A stretch of 64,000 bases of DNA from Merdiplasma sp964643295 (GCA_964643295.1 CAZXSN010000001.1:186001-250000), one strand, 5' to 3'. Positions 41,782 through 50,669 are shown, numbered from the stretch's first letter. Made by a program: numbers and translations. The notes: generated by a model from the letters alone, not told the origin.

Positions 41782-43335
41782 ATGGAACTGATACCGCTGA
41801 ACATTATGGTCGAGTATCCGGTTCACTGGACGGAGTTTCAGGTATTTCGGGACTTCATCCAGAACTTTTTTGACGCCAGGGGAGACCGTGACTGGGAGAC
41901 GTGCTTCCAGCATACCTACCAGGACGGCGTACTTCGCATGGAAGGAAAGGATACCGGGTTTGCTTATGAATGGCTGATGCATATCGGAGCCGGGAGCAAG
42001 AGAGACAGGGAGAATGCCGCCGGCTATTTCGGAGAAGGCTTCAAGATCGCGGCTTTGTGCGCCGTCAGGGATTACGGCTGGGATGTGGTCATGTCTTCCC
42101 GCGACTGGAAAGTGCGCGTGGTGCAGCAGGAAGCTTTCATCGATGGGGTTCCCTGCAGGCAGCTGGCCTATGAGCTGTATGAGGAGACGTATTCGCAGGA
42201 GAGTGTGCTGACCCTCCGGGGAGTAAGCAGGGAGCAGTACCGCCTGTTTCAGGATGCTCTGCTCGGCTTCTTTTATCCGGGGAATCCTCTCTTTGGAGAG
42301 GTGCTCTATGAGGACCATTCCCTTGCGGTATGCAGGCGCTCGGGAAAAGAGATTCCATCCTCCCTTCCCATCACGGAAGGGTACGGGAAGAGGGGGATCC
42401 TTTTTGGCCGCTATCAGGCTGTGGGGACGCTTCCCATTCCCTTCGTGATTGCCGATCATACGCTGCAGCAGGAGGACAGGGAGCGCAAGAGCTTAACCAC
42501 CTACCAGATCCTGAAAGTGCTCTACCAGATCGCCTCGAAGGTGGATCCCAAGACAGCGGCACAACTGCTGCGCAGTCTGAGCGGCAAGTGGCATCTGTAC
42601 CCGGCCAGGCTTGTGGATATCGACAGCTGGTATTATGTTCTCTGCGCTCTGATCCGCAACGCGGCCAGGGACGAAAATGTGCGGGAGCGGTTTCTTCTGG
42701 CCAATCCGAATCTGCTGTATGGGGATCGTTTCTGGGAAACGGATGTGAATGCCTGTAACCGGAGGCGTATCGCCAAAGTGTGGATGAAAAGCCAGGATAC
42801 GCCGTATCGAATGGTGATCGAGCAGTTTAAGCTGCTGGGGGTTAGGAAACTGGAAGACGCCTGCGAAGAGGCGGGAGGATACCAGGACCGCAGCGAGCCG
42901 ACGGGGAGGGAGCGTCAGTATATCGGGATTTTAAGAGCGGTGGTGCATGACCTTTTCGGGTTTTTCTTCGTGGACTGGGATGTCCCGGTTCATGTGCTTC
43001 GAACCGAAGAACGCACGAGGAGTATTCTGGAGGGCCGGGCGGAGGTGATGAAACGCGCGGCAGTGAGAAATTCTTTGGGCATCGAGGTGCGCTTCCGCCT
43101 GGAATCAGTCTCGATTCTGGAAGGGGATCTGGCTCCGCAGTGCTTTGGGGCGGCATTGTCGACCTACCTGCATGAGCTTGCCCACATGTTTGGCGGGGAC
43201 AATACGAAGAATTTTTCCGCCGCGCTTACGTATCTTCTGCAGTTTGTGATTGAGAAAGCTCCTTACCTGTCCTCGTACAGGCAGGAGTGGGACAGCATCG
43301 GCGGCACACGGGAGGAGGGCAGGCAGGTTGAATAA
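41782..43335 (+). CDS. GHKL ATPase domain joined to an HExxH metallopeptidase-like motif
   Basis: A 517-aa protein of no named family. The N-terminal 100 residues carry an Hsp90/MORC-like nucleotide pocket: FRDFIQNFFDARGD (N28, D31), KDTGFAYEW for the first glycine loop and AAGYFGEGFKIAALC for the lid. The middle is unassigned. Near the C-terminus is HELAHMFGGD, an HExxH zinc-protease motif with His464, Glu465 and His468; a third ligand is not obvious. No signal peptide, so it is cytoplasmic. GGAG lies eight bases before the ATG at 41782. The next gene overlaps it by eight bases. Inference: an ATP-controlled protease or chaperone-like switch. Confidence 0.72.
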   Translation: MELIPLNIMVEYPVHWTEFQVFRDFIQNFFDARGDRDWETCFQHTYQDGVLRMEGKDTGFAYEWLMHIGAGSKRDRENAAGYFGEGFKIAALCAVRDYGWDVVMSSRDWKVRVVQQEAFIDGVPCRQLAYELYEETYSQESVLTLRGVSREQYRLFQDALLGFFYPGNPLFGEVLYEDHSLAVCRRSGKEIPSSLPITEGYGKRGILFGRYQAVGTLPIPFVIADHTLQQEDRERKSLTTYQILKVLYQIASKVDPKTAAQLLRSLSGKWHLYPARLVDIDSWYYVLCALIRNAARDENVRERFLLANPNLLYGDRFWETDVNACNRRRIAKVWMKSQDTPYRMVIEQFKLLGVRKLEDACEEAGGYQDRSEPTGRERQYIGILRAVVHDLFGFFFVDWDVPVHVLRTEERTRSILEGRAEVMKRAAVRNSLGIEVRFRLESVSILEGDLAPQCFGAALSTYLHELAHMFGGDNTKNFSAALTYLLQFVIEKAPYLSSYRQEWDSIGGTREEGRQVE

Positions 43336-43597
43336 CAGCTGGAAGGATGCTTACAATGCCTCTTACCGGGAAGGCTTTGAACGGGGAAAACGGGAGGGAT
43401 TTCTGATCGGAGGAGCGGAGATTGTGGTGTCTCTGGTAAAAGAAAGCAGCGAATCGGAGGAGGTTAGAAGGGCCCTGCAGACTCTCTACCCGCAGGAGTA
43501 TGTGGAGGAGGTAAAGGCCATCATAGCCAAGTATCCGCACTACAGCAGGGAGCATCTTGCCAGGCGTGTGATTTTCGAGGCAACCTATCTTCCGTGA
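43328..43597 (+). CDS. Small uncharacterised protein coupled to the GHKL gene
   Basis: An 89-aa protein starting with TTG inside the last codons of the GHKL gene (overlap eight bases), which implies translational coupling. Sequence starts NNSWKDAYNASYREGFERGK and has a short apolar centre (IGGAEIVVSLVK), ending ARRVIFEATYLP. It resembles the C-terminal tails of Rpn-type PD-(D/E)XK nuclease family proteins (YxxGxxxGxxxGxxxG...), but the nuclease part is absent. It is probably a partner of the GHKL protein. Confidence 0.6.
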   Translation: MNNSWKDAYNASYREGFERGKREGFLIGGAEIVVSLVKESSESEEVRRALQTLYPQEYVEEVKAIIAKYPHYSREHLARRVIFEATYLP

Positions 43598-43813
43598 GAG
43601 CGTACTGTCCGGCTGTTTGCCAAAGGGGCAGAGCCTGAAGAAGGAACCCGCAAAGGGAAAGATCTGCCGGGCGGAAAGAATTGCGCTTTTAAGGAGGGAA
43701 AAGAACTGTCCTGAAAACCTGGCCTTCCTAAGGGCTTTGAGGAACACGCTTCGGAAGCAAACGCAGCCGCAAATCTTCAAGAGGAGGCCGGCGACCGGGA
43801 AGAATCTTTCCTT

Positions 43814-44590
43814 TTACGTGTCCGCCTCCTCATCCTCCTGCCATAAGGAGAGCAGTCCCCGCATCCAGGCGCCGACGTCCATCCCGTAGACTTTGTTTAA
43901 GCGGCTGGGAGACAGCACCTCTTTCAGAGGACCCTGGGATACACATTGCCCACGTGCCATCAGGAGCGCGTCGCTGCCGAACGCTTTCGCCAAAGAGAGG
44001 TCATGTACGACCGAGACGACCGCTCTGCCGGGGGTTTTTACCCACTCCGAGACCAGTTCAAATACCTGCTGCTGATAGGCAAGATCCAGGTGGTTGGTCG
44101 GTTCGTCTAAAAGCAGCAGTTTCGGGTCCTGGGCAAACACCTGAGCCAGGAAGGTGCGCTGCAGTTCGCCTCCGGAGAGCGTGAGCACAGACTGGCCGCG
44201 CAGTGTGTCCATTCCGGTGAGTGCCAGCGCTTCGTCCACTGTCTGCTCATCGGAGGTTTTCCTGTCGGAGAAAAAGCCGCCTGTATGCGCGTAGCGCCCC
44301 AGGCGCACAACTTCCTCCACGGTAAACTCGAATCCTACCAGATGGTTCTGCGCCAGAATCCCCACTTCCCGCGCTCTCTGGGAAGAGCGCATCGAGCGCA
44401 CATCGCGGCCGGAGAGCAGGATCCTTCCGGAATAGGGGACACCCTGCGTCACGGCATTCAGGACGGTGGATTTTCCCGCTCCGTTGGGACCGACAATCAT
44501 CAGCCACTGACCGGGACAGACGTGGAAACTCAGCTGATTTACCGCGAGGTAAGTCCCGTATCTGACGGAAAGATTCTCCACAGTCAGCAT
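43814..44590 (-). CDS. Siderophore/cobalamin-type ABC transporter ATPase
   Basis: A 258-aa ABC ATPase of the FecE/BtuD class. Walker A is GPNGAGKST, the signature LSGGELQRT, Walker B LLLLDEPTNHLD and the switch VSVVHDLSLA. Start 44590 (MLTVENLSVRYG) is chosen by family length; an earlier in-frame start would overlap the permease gene. It drives import of iron-siderophore, heme or corrinoid with the permease and binding protein encoded just upstream. The start lies four bases past the permease stop, so translation is linked. Confidence 0.9.
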   Translation of the reverse strand: MLTVENLSVRYGTYLAVNQLSFHVCPGQWLMIVGPNGAGKSTVLNAVTQGVPYSGRILLSGRDVRSMRSSQRAREVGILAQNHLVGFEFTVEEVVRLGRYAHTGGFFSDRKTSDEQTVDEALALTGMDTLRGQSVLTLSGGELQRTFLAQVFAQDPKLLLLDEPTNHLDLAYQQQVFELVSEWVKTPGRAVVSVVHDLSLAKAFGSDALLMARGQCVSQGPLKEVLSPSRLNKVYGMDVGAWMRGLLSLWQEDEEADT

Positions 44591-44594
44591 CTGC

Positions 44595-45623
44595 TCACCC
44601 CTTCCTTGTCTGGTAAAAAATGAAGACGAAAACCACGGCGCCCACCAGGCTGGTGACGACACCGATGGGCAGTTCGATCGGGCTCAACACGATGCGGGCC
44701 ACCAGATCCGCAAGCAGCAAAAAGACCGCGCCCCCAAACAGTGAGGCGGGCAGCAGCCGTTTGTGATTTGGCCCCACAAGCATGCGCACCATATGCGGAG
44801 TGACCAGCCCCACAAAAGCGATCGTTCCGCCGATGGAGACACAGACGCCGATCAGAATGGAGACCGTGATCAGAACGGTCAGCTTGGTCCTTCTTACGTC
44901 TACGCCGATCTGCCGCGCGTTGTCCTCCCCTATGGCAAAGGCGTTCAGTTCCCTGGCATGAAGAAAGAGGACGGCGCCGCAGATCAGAAGTGTGACTGCC
45001 AGAATCGCTGCGCTTTTATAGCTGGAATTCTGCAGGCTTCCCATGGTCCAGAACGTGATATGCTGCACCTTATCAGCCGCAAAGGTGATCACCACGTTCG
45101 TCGCGCTGGAAACAAACATCGAATAGATGACGCCGATTAAGATGATGGTATTGGTCGAGAGGGAGTAATCCAGCCGGTAGGCGAGGCCGAGGATGATTAG
45201 GAGCGACAGAAACGAAAACAGGATCGCCATGACCATGGTCCCCGCGAAAGGAACTCCCGGGAACTGGATTCCAAAGGCGATCGCAATGACCGCGCCGAGC
45301 GCCGCTCCGGAGGAAACACCCAGTGTGGAGCCGTCGGCCAGCGGATTCTTTAAGAGCCCCTGCATCGCCGCCCCTGCCAGAGACAGCGCGGCGCCTGTGA
45401 GCGCTGTGCACAGAACGCGCGGCAGGCGCACGGAGAGGATAATCGAACTGGAGAGGCCTTCCGGCTGGGGAAGGCCAGCGATGGCATTCCAGAGCACCCG
45501 GATGGTATCTTTGAAAGGGATGCTGACGCTGCCGATACAGATGCAAAGGCACATCACAGCCAGGGTGACGGCCCCGAACAGGAGATATTCCAGCGCGTGA
45601 AAATGTTCCGAGTGTTTCTTCAA
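44595..45623 (-). CDS. FecCD/BtuC-type ABC transporter permease
   Basis: A 342-aa permease with about nine to ten membrane helices and family signatures SVRLPRVLCTALTGAALSLA, NPLADGSTLGVSSGAALGA, and TIAFVGLVTPHMVRMLVGPN. A TTG at 45623 is preferred as start because GGAGG lies eight bases before it; an in-frame TTG 15 bases further upstream would include that ribosome site in the coding part. It is the membrane channel for a siderophore, heme or corrinoid. It lies between the binding protein and ATPase genes. Confidence 0.9.
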   Translation of the reverse strand: MKKHSEHFHALEYLLFGAVTLAVMCLCICIGSVSIPFKDTIRVLWNAIAGLPQPEGLSSSIILSVRLPRVLCTALTGAALSLAGAAMQGLLKNPLADGSTLGVSSGAALGAVIAIAFGIQFPGVPFAGTMVMAILFSFLSLLIILGLAYRLDYSLSTNTIILIGVIYSMFVSSATNVVITFAADKVQHITFWTMGSLQNSSYKSAAILAVTLLICGAVLFLHARELNAFAIGEDNARQIGVDVRRTKLTVLITVSILIGVCVSIGGTIAFVGLVTPHMVRMLVGPNHKRLLPASLFGGAVFLLLADLVARIVLSPIELPIGVVTSLVGAVVFVFIFYQTRKG

Positions 45624-45695
45624 GTGAATGCCCTCCAAAAAGTTCCAAAAGGCTGCTTTGTTTTCTGCCGCGGCTTAAGGCTTCCGGCGCTTTTT

Positions 45696-46637
45696 TTATT
45701 CCGCAGCGGCCGCTTCGCTTTCCGTTTCCTTATCTCCGTAGAGGAACTCGTAGAGCAGCCGGGCGCCGTCCGCCAGCCGCGGAGCGGGACGGGACAGTTC
45801 GTCGTTCTGCAGATTTAAGACGGCCCTGTTTTTCACCGCCGTCACATTCTCCCAGCCTGTCCGGGAGAGGATCTCTTCTTCCGGTGTCGGTCCTTCGCCG
45901 TAATACATGGTGATCGTGACAATGTAGTCCGGATTGCGCTGAAGCACCTGTTCCTCGGAGATTTCCCCCCAGCCGTCCACATCGGGGAAACAGTTTTTTG
46001 CACCGAGCATGGTCGCGATCTCATCCATAAAGGTGTTCTTCCCGGCAGTCCATAGGCCATATTCGAGAGGGGAAACCTCGAAGTAGACCGTCTTGCCGCT
46101 GTCTTTATCCGCCATTTCCGCAAGCTCTTCGAAGGTAGCCTTCATCTCATCGATCACGGCGGCGGCATTCTCTTCTTTGCCCATCAGGGCGCCGATCATC
46201 CCGATGGAGGTATAGACACCCGCGATATCGGTAGCCTCGCTGACCACGACTTTGATTCCGGCGGCTTCCAGCTGGGCAGTCTGTTCCTCCGTCTGCGCCA
46301 TATCGCTCATCAGCAGGACATCCGGCTCCAGGGCGATGATTTCCTCGATGTTGGTTTCCGCCCCCGAGGAAACTTCCGGTACCTCAAGGACTTCTTCGGG
46401 ATAGTCGCAGTAGGTGCCGCGCCCCACCAGGGTATCCCCGGCCCCGATTGCGTAGAGGATTTCACAGTCGGAGGCTGTCAGCGCCACGACCCGCTGTGCC
46501 GGTTCTTCCAGGGTAACCTCCCGGCCCTTCATGTCAGTGATGGTTACCGCTCCGGTTCCTTCTGCCCATGCGGGGATGCCGCTTAGCAAAGCGAGGGCGG
46601 CAAGCATCATAAGTACTTTCCAGTTTCCTATCTTCAT
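45696..46637 (-). CDS. Siderophore/cobalamin-type substrate-binding protein
   Basis: A 313-aa binding protein of the BtuF/FhuD class. Family text: VTITDMKGREVTLEEPAQRV, VALTASDCEILYAIGAGD, IEEIIALEPDVLLMS, EVSPLEYGLWTAGKNTF and a final VTAVKNRAVLNL. The signal peptide ends PAWAEG with an AxA site and has no cysteine, so it is not a lipoprotein by this route. It starts the leftward three-gene importer operon; a perfect promoter stands about 160 bases upstream. Cargo could be iron-siderophore, heme or a corrinoid. Confidence 0.88.
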   Translation of the reverse strand: MKIGNWKVLMMLAALALLSGIPAWAEGTGAVTITDMKGREVTLEEPAQRVVALTASDCEILYAIGAGDTLVGRGTYCDYPEEVLEVPEVSSGAETNIEEIIALEPDVLLMSDMAQTEEQTAQLEAAGIKVVVSEATDIAGVYTSIGMIGALMGKEENAAAVIDEMKATFEELAEMADKDSGKTVYFEVSPLEYGLWTAGKNTFMDEIATMLGAKNCFPDVDGWGEISEEQVLQRNPDYIVTITMYYGEGPTPEEEILSRTGWENVTAVKNRAVLNLQNDELSRPAPRLADGARLLYEFLYGDKETESEAAAAE

Positions 46638-46797
46638 TGGTTTTCTCTCCTTTCCTGTGACTGATCCAGGTTTACGATTTCAGGTTTTCCCTGAAAAACG
46701 GAATTCGCCATTGCCGCGCGGACTGCCTTTCGGCTGGCGGCACATTCTGCTTTGGTTTTTCCCGGGCGGGGAGCGTACGGTTTCCGAACCCGTCCCT

Positions 46798-46826
46798 ATT
46801 ATATTTTTTCCTTCTTCAGATGTCAA
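46798..46826 (-). promoter_or_regulatory. Consensus sigma-A promoter of the importer operon
   Basis: On the minus strand TTGACA (46821-46826), exactly 17 bases, TATAAT (46798-46803): both boxes are perfect. Such a strong promoter usually implies tight control; no Fur or DtxR site was identified with confidence. Confidence 0.85.
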
Positions 46827-47131
46827 CGGCATATTCTTTCATTACAGAGTTGACGCACTTCTGACACGAAATCAAACCGAGAAAGAAACACAGGGATTAA
46901 CTGTTTTTCTCTTGCAGAAACGTATACGGCGGGAAAACCCGGCTTTGCCCGGATACGAAAGAGAGGTTACCACGCGTAAACCTTCACAGGAAGTTTTCCT
47001 ATGCGCACCGCTTTAAAAGGGAAGAATGCTCTCATCCGGCTTACGCGCCCTTAAATTTTCATTGGGAAATATCTGCGAATAACGGAAGGCGTATATTTCT
47101 TTGAAAATAAGAAGAGGAAGGAAAGGAGGAC

Positions 47132-47167
47132 AAAAAGCCCCATCCGGACTTTACTTCCGGATGAGGC
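47132..47167 (-). terminator. Intrinsic terminator of the pRiA4b-type gene
   Basis: On the minus strand GCCTCATCCGGA (47156-47167), 7-base loop, TCCGGATGGGGC (47137-47148), then TTTTTG, with one A-C mismatch. It lies about 190 bases past the stop. Confidence 0.75.
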
Positions 47168-47353
47168 AGTCTGTTTAGGGAAACATCCTGTGTTTTTCAC
47201 TCTTTTTGCGTAAAAGAAAAGGAACCCATATCCTGATCACTGGGAAGGAGACGCTTTTAAGGAAACACTCCTTTAAAAATGCGCACGGGCTGATTGAAAA
47301 ATTAGCCGGTCAGATTTGTTTTAAGCAGTTTTTTTACTGCTTTTCGCCGGATC

Positions 47354-48553
47354 TTAGAGAGTTTTTTGGGGACTGATCTTTCTCCCTGTCCATCCCATCA
47401 TGTTTGCCCAGTCCCACATTTCTTCCTGTTCGGACGGTTCATCATCATCTTCGTCCTCATCTTCATACTCATCTTCCTCCGGCTCATAGAGCGTCCGCAG
47501 CATCTGGCAAAATCCGTCTATTCCTCCCGCGTCATCAACGAGTTCAATGCCGTCTTTTTTCAGGCACAGCGGACGGTGTGTGATCAGCACCTCGTTCAGA
47601 TCTGCCTCTGTTGCTTCACAGGAGTCTTTTGAGGTATGTTTCCAGCCATCCTTTTCAGTATGATAAAACGCGTCATCACAGTAGATGTACACCATCCAGC
47701 CGTCCCCGAAATCGTACTTGTAAATTAAGCAGTCCGTAACCGGCAGGACGGGAATATCATACCTGGATAAATATGCCTGCTCCTGGGCCCGGGTGCTAAA
47801 CTTCCTGCCCGGATAGGAGGAAACGGCGTTTTCCGCGTTTCGCTCAGCCAGGGACTGGGCGGCATACTTTCTTACCGTGTCCGGATCTTTGATTTCGTTT
47901 CCCTGCGCTGCCAGGACCTCCACAAGCAGCAGCCGCTCAACGAGTTCATCGCTTAAGAAATCCAGGCGGGAATGGCGGGCCTGATCCATGGTGGCTTTCG
48001 TGATATCCACCGTATAGGGTTCCTTCCATTCCACGGTGCCCGGCTTCAGCTCATGAACCGTAAGCTTCGGATAGTGGGCGATGGTATTTCGGATATTCAG
48101 CTGCCCGTTGATATAATGCTCAATCTTTCCGCCGTACCGGTAAGGTCCTGTGTACTTCCTGCGCATCCAGGTTTTTATGCTCTGATTTCCCGAATAATCG
48201 TCATCCCAGTAGATGTCCTCAAAGTCCTCTGTGTTTGGGCGAAAGTAGACGCCAATCAGATCCGCCCATGTCATGAAACGGTCATCCGTCAGTTTTTCAA
48301 AGACCTCGAAGGGCAGAGTGAAGCAGTGCAGATGTCCGTTCTGCCATCCAAACATGCGGAGGATTGCGTAGTTTAACGCGTGCAGCGTGATATCTCCCGG
48401 CGCCAGGATGTCTCTGGATATGGCAGTTTCCACGGATCCGTATTTCTGCAGGATCTCAAAGTCCTCATTGTCTATTCTGTTCAAATCCAGTTCCAGATGC
48501 AGCTGGATCACATCCGGCCTGGCTGTTCTCTCTGTCTGATTCAACAGTTCCAT
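47354..48553 (-). CDS. Plasmid pRiA4b ORF-3 family protein
   Basis: A 399-aa protein. Both family hallmarks are present: ITLHALNYAILRMFGWQNGHLHCF in the first half (split here by a long insertion of about 150 residues) and YKYDFGDGWMVYIYC in the second, followed by a very acidic tail (EEDEYEDEDEDDD) and WDWANMMGW. Family members are often found on mobile or defence-rich DNA; no biochemical role is established to my knowledge. Its start overlaps the end of the upstream HTH gene by 89 bases, a large overlap that implies coupled expression. Confidence 0.82.
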   Translation of the reverse strand: MELLNQTERTARPDVIQLHLELDLNRIDNEDFEILQKYGSVETAISRDILAPGDITLHALNYAILRMFGWQNGHLHCFTLPFEVFEKLTDDRFMTWADLIGVYFRPNTEDFEDIYWDDDYSGNQSIKTWMRRKYTGPYRYGGKIEHYINGQLNIRNTIAHYPKLTVHELKPGTVEWKEPYTVDITKATMDQARHSRLDFLSDELVERLLLVEVLAAQGNEIKDPDTVRKYAAQSLAERNAENAVSSYPGRKFSTRAQEQAYLSRYDIPVLPVTDCLIYKYDFGDGWMVYIYCDDAFYHTEKDGWKHTSKDSCEATEADLNEVLITHRPLCLKKDGIELVDDAGGIDGFCQMLRTLYEPEEDEYEDEDEDDDEPSEQEEMWDWANMMGWTGRKISPQKTL

Positions 48554-48947
48554 CTGTACTCTCTTCCTTTCTTAAAGAATTTAACTCTTCCTTTTTTTGC
48601 GTCTGCGCGAAAGCCGCCTGCTTCATGCGCATCCGGTATTTGCCGGAACGCTCTGCCTGCGAAGAATGTTCCTCCGTATCGTAGATGCCCCGCGCATAGG
48701 GCATGTAGGCCTGGACATTCTTGACGGACATATACAGCCTGTCGGCAATCTCCTGGGAAGTATACCCCTGAGTCAAAAGTTCGCCGATTTGAAGGCTGGT
48801 TTCGCTTTCCCACAGTCCCGCTGTGATCAGGATCTTCCTTGTTTTCACCGTGGAGATGCCGGCAGCCTGTGCTGTTTTTATGATGGAATGATTTTTGCTG
48901 TAAAACTCGATTACCTCATCCGCTTTTGCCCCGGAAATGTCTGTCAT
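48465..48947 (-). CDS. HTH protein, longer paralogue
   Basis: A 160-aa protein with two helix-turn-helix-like units: VIEFYSKNHSIIKTAQAAGI and QIGELLTQGYTSQEIADRLY, followed by MSVKNVQAYMPYARGIY. The second unit looks like the LuxR/sigma region 4 HTH. A charged tail of about 70 residues follows. GGGAG lies ten bases before the ATG. The shorter paralogue at 49089 is very similar over the first 90 residues. It overlaps the pRiA4b-type gene; the pair may be regulator and effector. Confidence 0.75.
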   Translation of the reverse strand: MTDISGAKADEVIEFYSKNHSIIKTAQAAGISTVKTRKILITAGLWESETSLQIGELLTQGYTSQEIADRLYMSVKNVQAYMPYARGIYDTEEHSSQAERSGKYRMRMKQAAFAQTQKKEELNSLRKEESTDGTVESDRENSQAGCDPAASGTGFEQNRQ

Positions 48948-49088
48948 TAAAGGATTGCTCCCTGCCTTTCAAGAACCAGATGAATCGTTTTCAACCCTAT
49001 CCGTGCCAGCCTGATCTTTCGGACTGCGGTACCGCAAAACGCGGCGGCTGTTTTGTTTTGTCCCTCTCAGTCTGTCCGGTCCTGGCGC

Positions 49089-49379
49089 TTAAGAAAGATC
49101 CCTTTTGTCACGGGCCCTGCACTCATAGGGCATATAGGTCTGCACATTCTTAACCGACATGTACAGTTTGTCAGCAATCTCCTTCGAGGTACAGCCCTGT
49201 TTCAGCAGTTCCCCGATCTGCTCACTGGTTTCACTCTTCCACAACCCTTCCGTAATCAGGACCTTTCTTGCTTTCGCCGCGGAGAATCCGGACGCTTTTG
49301 CCGTTTCCGAGATAGAATGATTCTGGGAGAACAATTCGCATATTTCTTTTACCTTTTCTTCAGAAATCTCTGCAGCCAT
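49089..49379 (-). CDS. HTH protein, shorter paralogue
   Basis: A 96-aa protein equal in plan to the neighbour at 48465 but without its long tail: ICELFSQNHSISETAKASGF and QIGELLKQGCTSKEIADKLY then MSVKNVQTYMPYECR. The start at 49379 follows AAAGGCGG; a 14-codon in-frame extension lacks likeness. The two arose by tandem duplication and have since diverged, mainly outside the HTHs. Likely DNA-binding; target unknown. Confidence 0.72.
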   Translation of the reverse strand: MAAEISEEKVKEICELFSQNHSISETAKASGFSAAKARKVLITEGLWKSETSEQIGELLKQGCTSKEIADKLYMSVKNVQTYMPYECRARDKRDLS

Positions 49380-49688
49380 AGTTTTTTCCGCCTTTCCGCA
49401 ACAGCATACACCATGCCCCATATCGTGTCAACCTAATCTTTACAGGACCTCGGATCCCGGCAGCAAAAGTGCAAAGGATTTACGGAAAGGAACTCAGAAG
49501 CTTTACGTTGGCGCAAAGGAAATCAGGCTTCGCACAGTACTTAAGGAAGGCCTGAGAGAATGTGCGCGGAGGGAATGAAAAAAACGGACCGGTTCTATTT
49601 CCAGCCATACGAATCCGGAGTATAATAAAAGCGGTTTCCGTATGAAAAACGGGGGACCTTAAGAATAAAGAAAGGGGAGGGAACAAAA
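49380..49688. other. Divergent intergenic region
   Basis: About 309 bases between the HTH gene and the aldo/keto reductase gene. TATAAT (49621-49626) with TTTCCA 17 bases upstream (49598-49603) is the likely reductase promoter. Nothing else recognised. Confidence 0.5.
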
Positions 49689-50669
49689 ATGCCGGAGATG
49701 AAATATGCCGAAATCCCGTATGTGGGGAAGAAAGTATCCCGCATTTTCTTTGGGACGGCCATGCCTTTGTTCCTAAGCGGGGGCGACGGGAATGCTCTGC
49801 TGGATGCTTCTCTGGCTGCCGGCGTTACGGCCTTTGATACGGCAAGGAACTATGCCGAAGCCGAAAGTACCTTGGGAAAGTGGATCCGGGAGAGAGACGT
49901 GAGAGAAAGAATCGTTCTTCTTTCGAAAGGCGCTCATCCTGAAAAGTCCGGGCGAAAACGGATCAGTGAGCGGGAAATCCGTGAGGATTTTGCGCAGTCT
50001 GCGCGGGATCTCAATACGGACTATATTGATATCTATCTGCTGCACAGGGATGATCCGGACGTGGAGGTCGGGGAAATCGTGGAACTGTTAAACAGCATGC
50101 ATTCGGAGGGAAAGATTGGGGCTTTCGGAGGATCCAACTGGACGCATGAGCGGATTGAGAAGGCCAACGAGTATGCCTACGCGCACAGTCTGATTCCCTT
50201 CACGGTCTCCAGCCCGCATTTCAGCCTCGCCAGACAGACCGGGGATCCGTGGGGAGGAAACTGTGTCTCGATCTCCGGTCCGGAAAACCGGGAAGCCAGA
50301 GAATGGTATGAAAAAAATCAGATGCCGGTGATCGCCTATTCGAGTCTCGGACGGGGACTGTTTTCCGGCAGGGTAAAGGGAAACGACCCGGAAAAGGCCG
50401 CCGGTGTCTTAGACGATGTGGCGGTTAAGGGATATGTAAGTTTGGATAACCTGGAGCGTCTCAGAAGATGTGAAAAGCTGGCGAAAGAGAAGGGCCTAAG
50501 TGTCGCTCAGATTGCGATGGCCTGGGTATACTGCCAGAAAATGAACACCTTCGCAGTTGTCAGCACGTCGAATCCGAAGCGTATGGAAGAAAACACCGCG
50601 GCATTGTCGATTACCTTAACCGAGGAAGAGATGCGCTATCTTAACCTGGAAAGGGAAACGCCGGACTGA
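49689..50669 (+). CDS. Aldo/keto reductase
   Basis: A 326-aa NADPH-dependent reductase. The catalytic tetrad is visible: aspartate and tyrosine in TAFDTARNYAEAE, lysine in VLLSKGAHP and histidine in IYLLHRDDP. The cofactor end VSTSNPKRMEENTAAL is typical. AAGGGGAGG precedes the ATG. The family reduces aldehydes and ketones; this branch includes YdhF- and oxidoreductase-like enzymes of sugar and xenobiotic metabolism. It has no operon partner. Confidence 0.9.
   Translation: MPEMKYAEIPYVGKKVSRIFFGTAMPLFLSGGDGNALLDASLAAGVTAFDTARNYAEAESTLGKWIRERDVRERIVLLSKGAHPEKSGRKRISEREIREDFAQSARDLNTDYIDIYLLHRDDPDVEVGEIVELLNSMHSEGKIGAFGGSNWTHERIEKANEYAYAHSLIPFTVSSPHFSLARQTGDPWGGNCVSISGPENREAREWYEKNQMPVIAYSSLGRGLFSGRVKGNDPEKAAGVLDDVAVKGYVSLDNLERLRRCEKLAKEKGLSVAQIAMAWVYCQKMNTFAVVSTSNPKRMEENTAALSITLTEEEMRYLNLERETPD

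Larger units (their letters stand above)
46638..47353. other. Intergenic region with a promoter, leader and terminator
   Basis: About 716 bases between two leftward transcripts. It holds the importer promoter and roughly 150-base leader (46638-46790), the terminator of the pRiA4b-type gene at 47132-47167, and further hairpins near the gene end: AAGCAGT/ACTGCTT around 47322-47340 and GGCTGATT-GAAA-AATTAGCC at 47289-47308. No gene recognised. Confidence 0.5.

Noticed and set aside
46700..46800. Possible cobalamin riboswitch in the leader of the importer operon
   Set aside because: AGGGA and a CCCCGCC-like run recall the conserved core, but there is no B12 box near the start codon and no room for the 5' strand of the closing stem after the mapped promoter.
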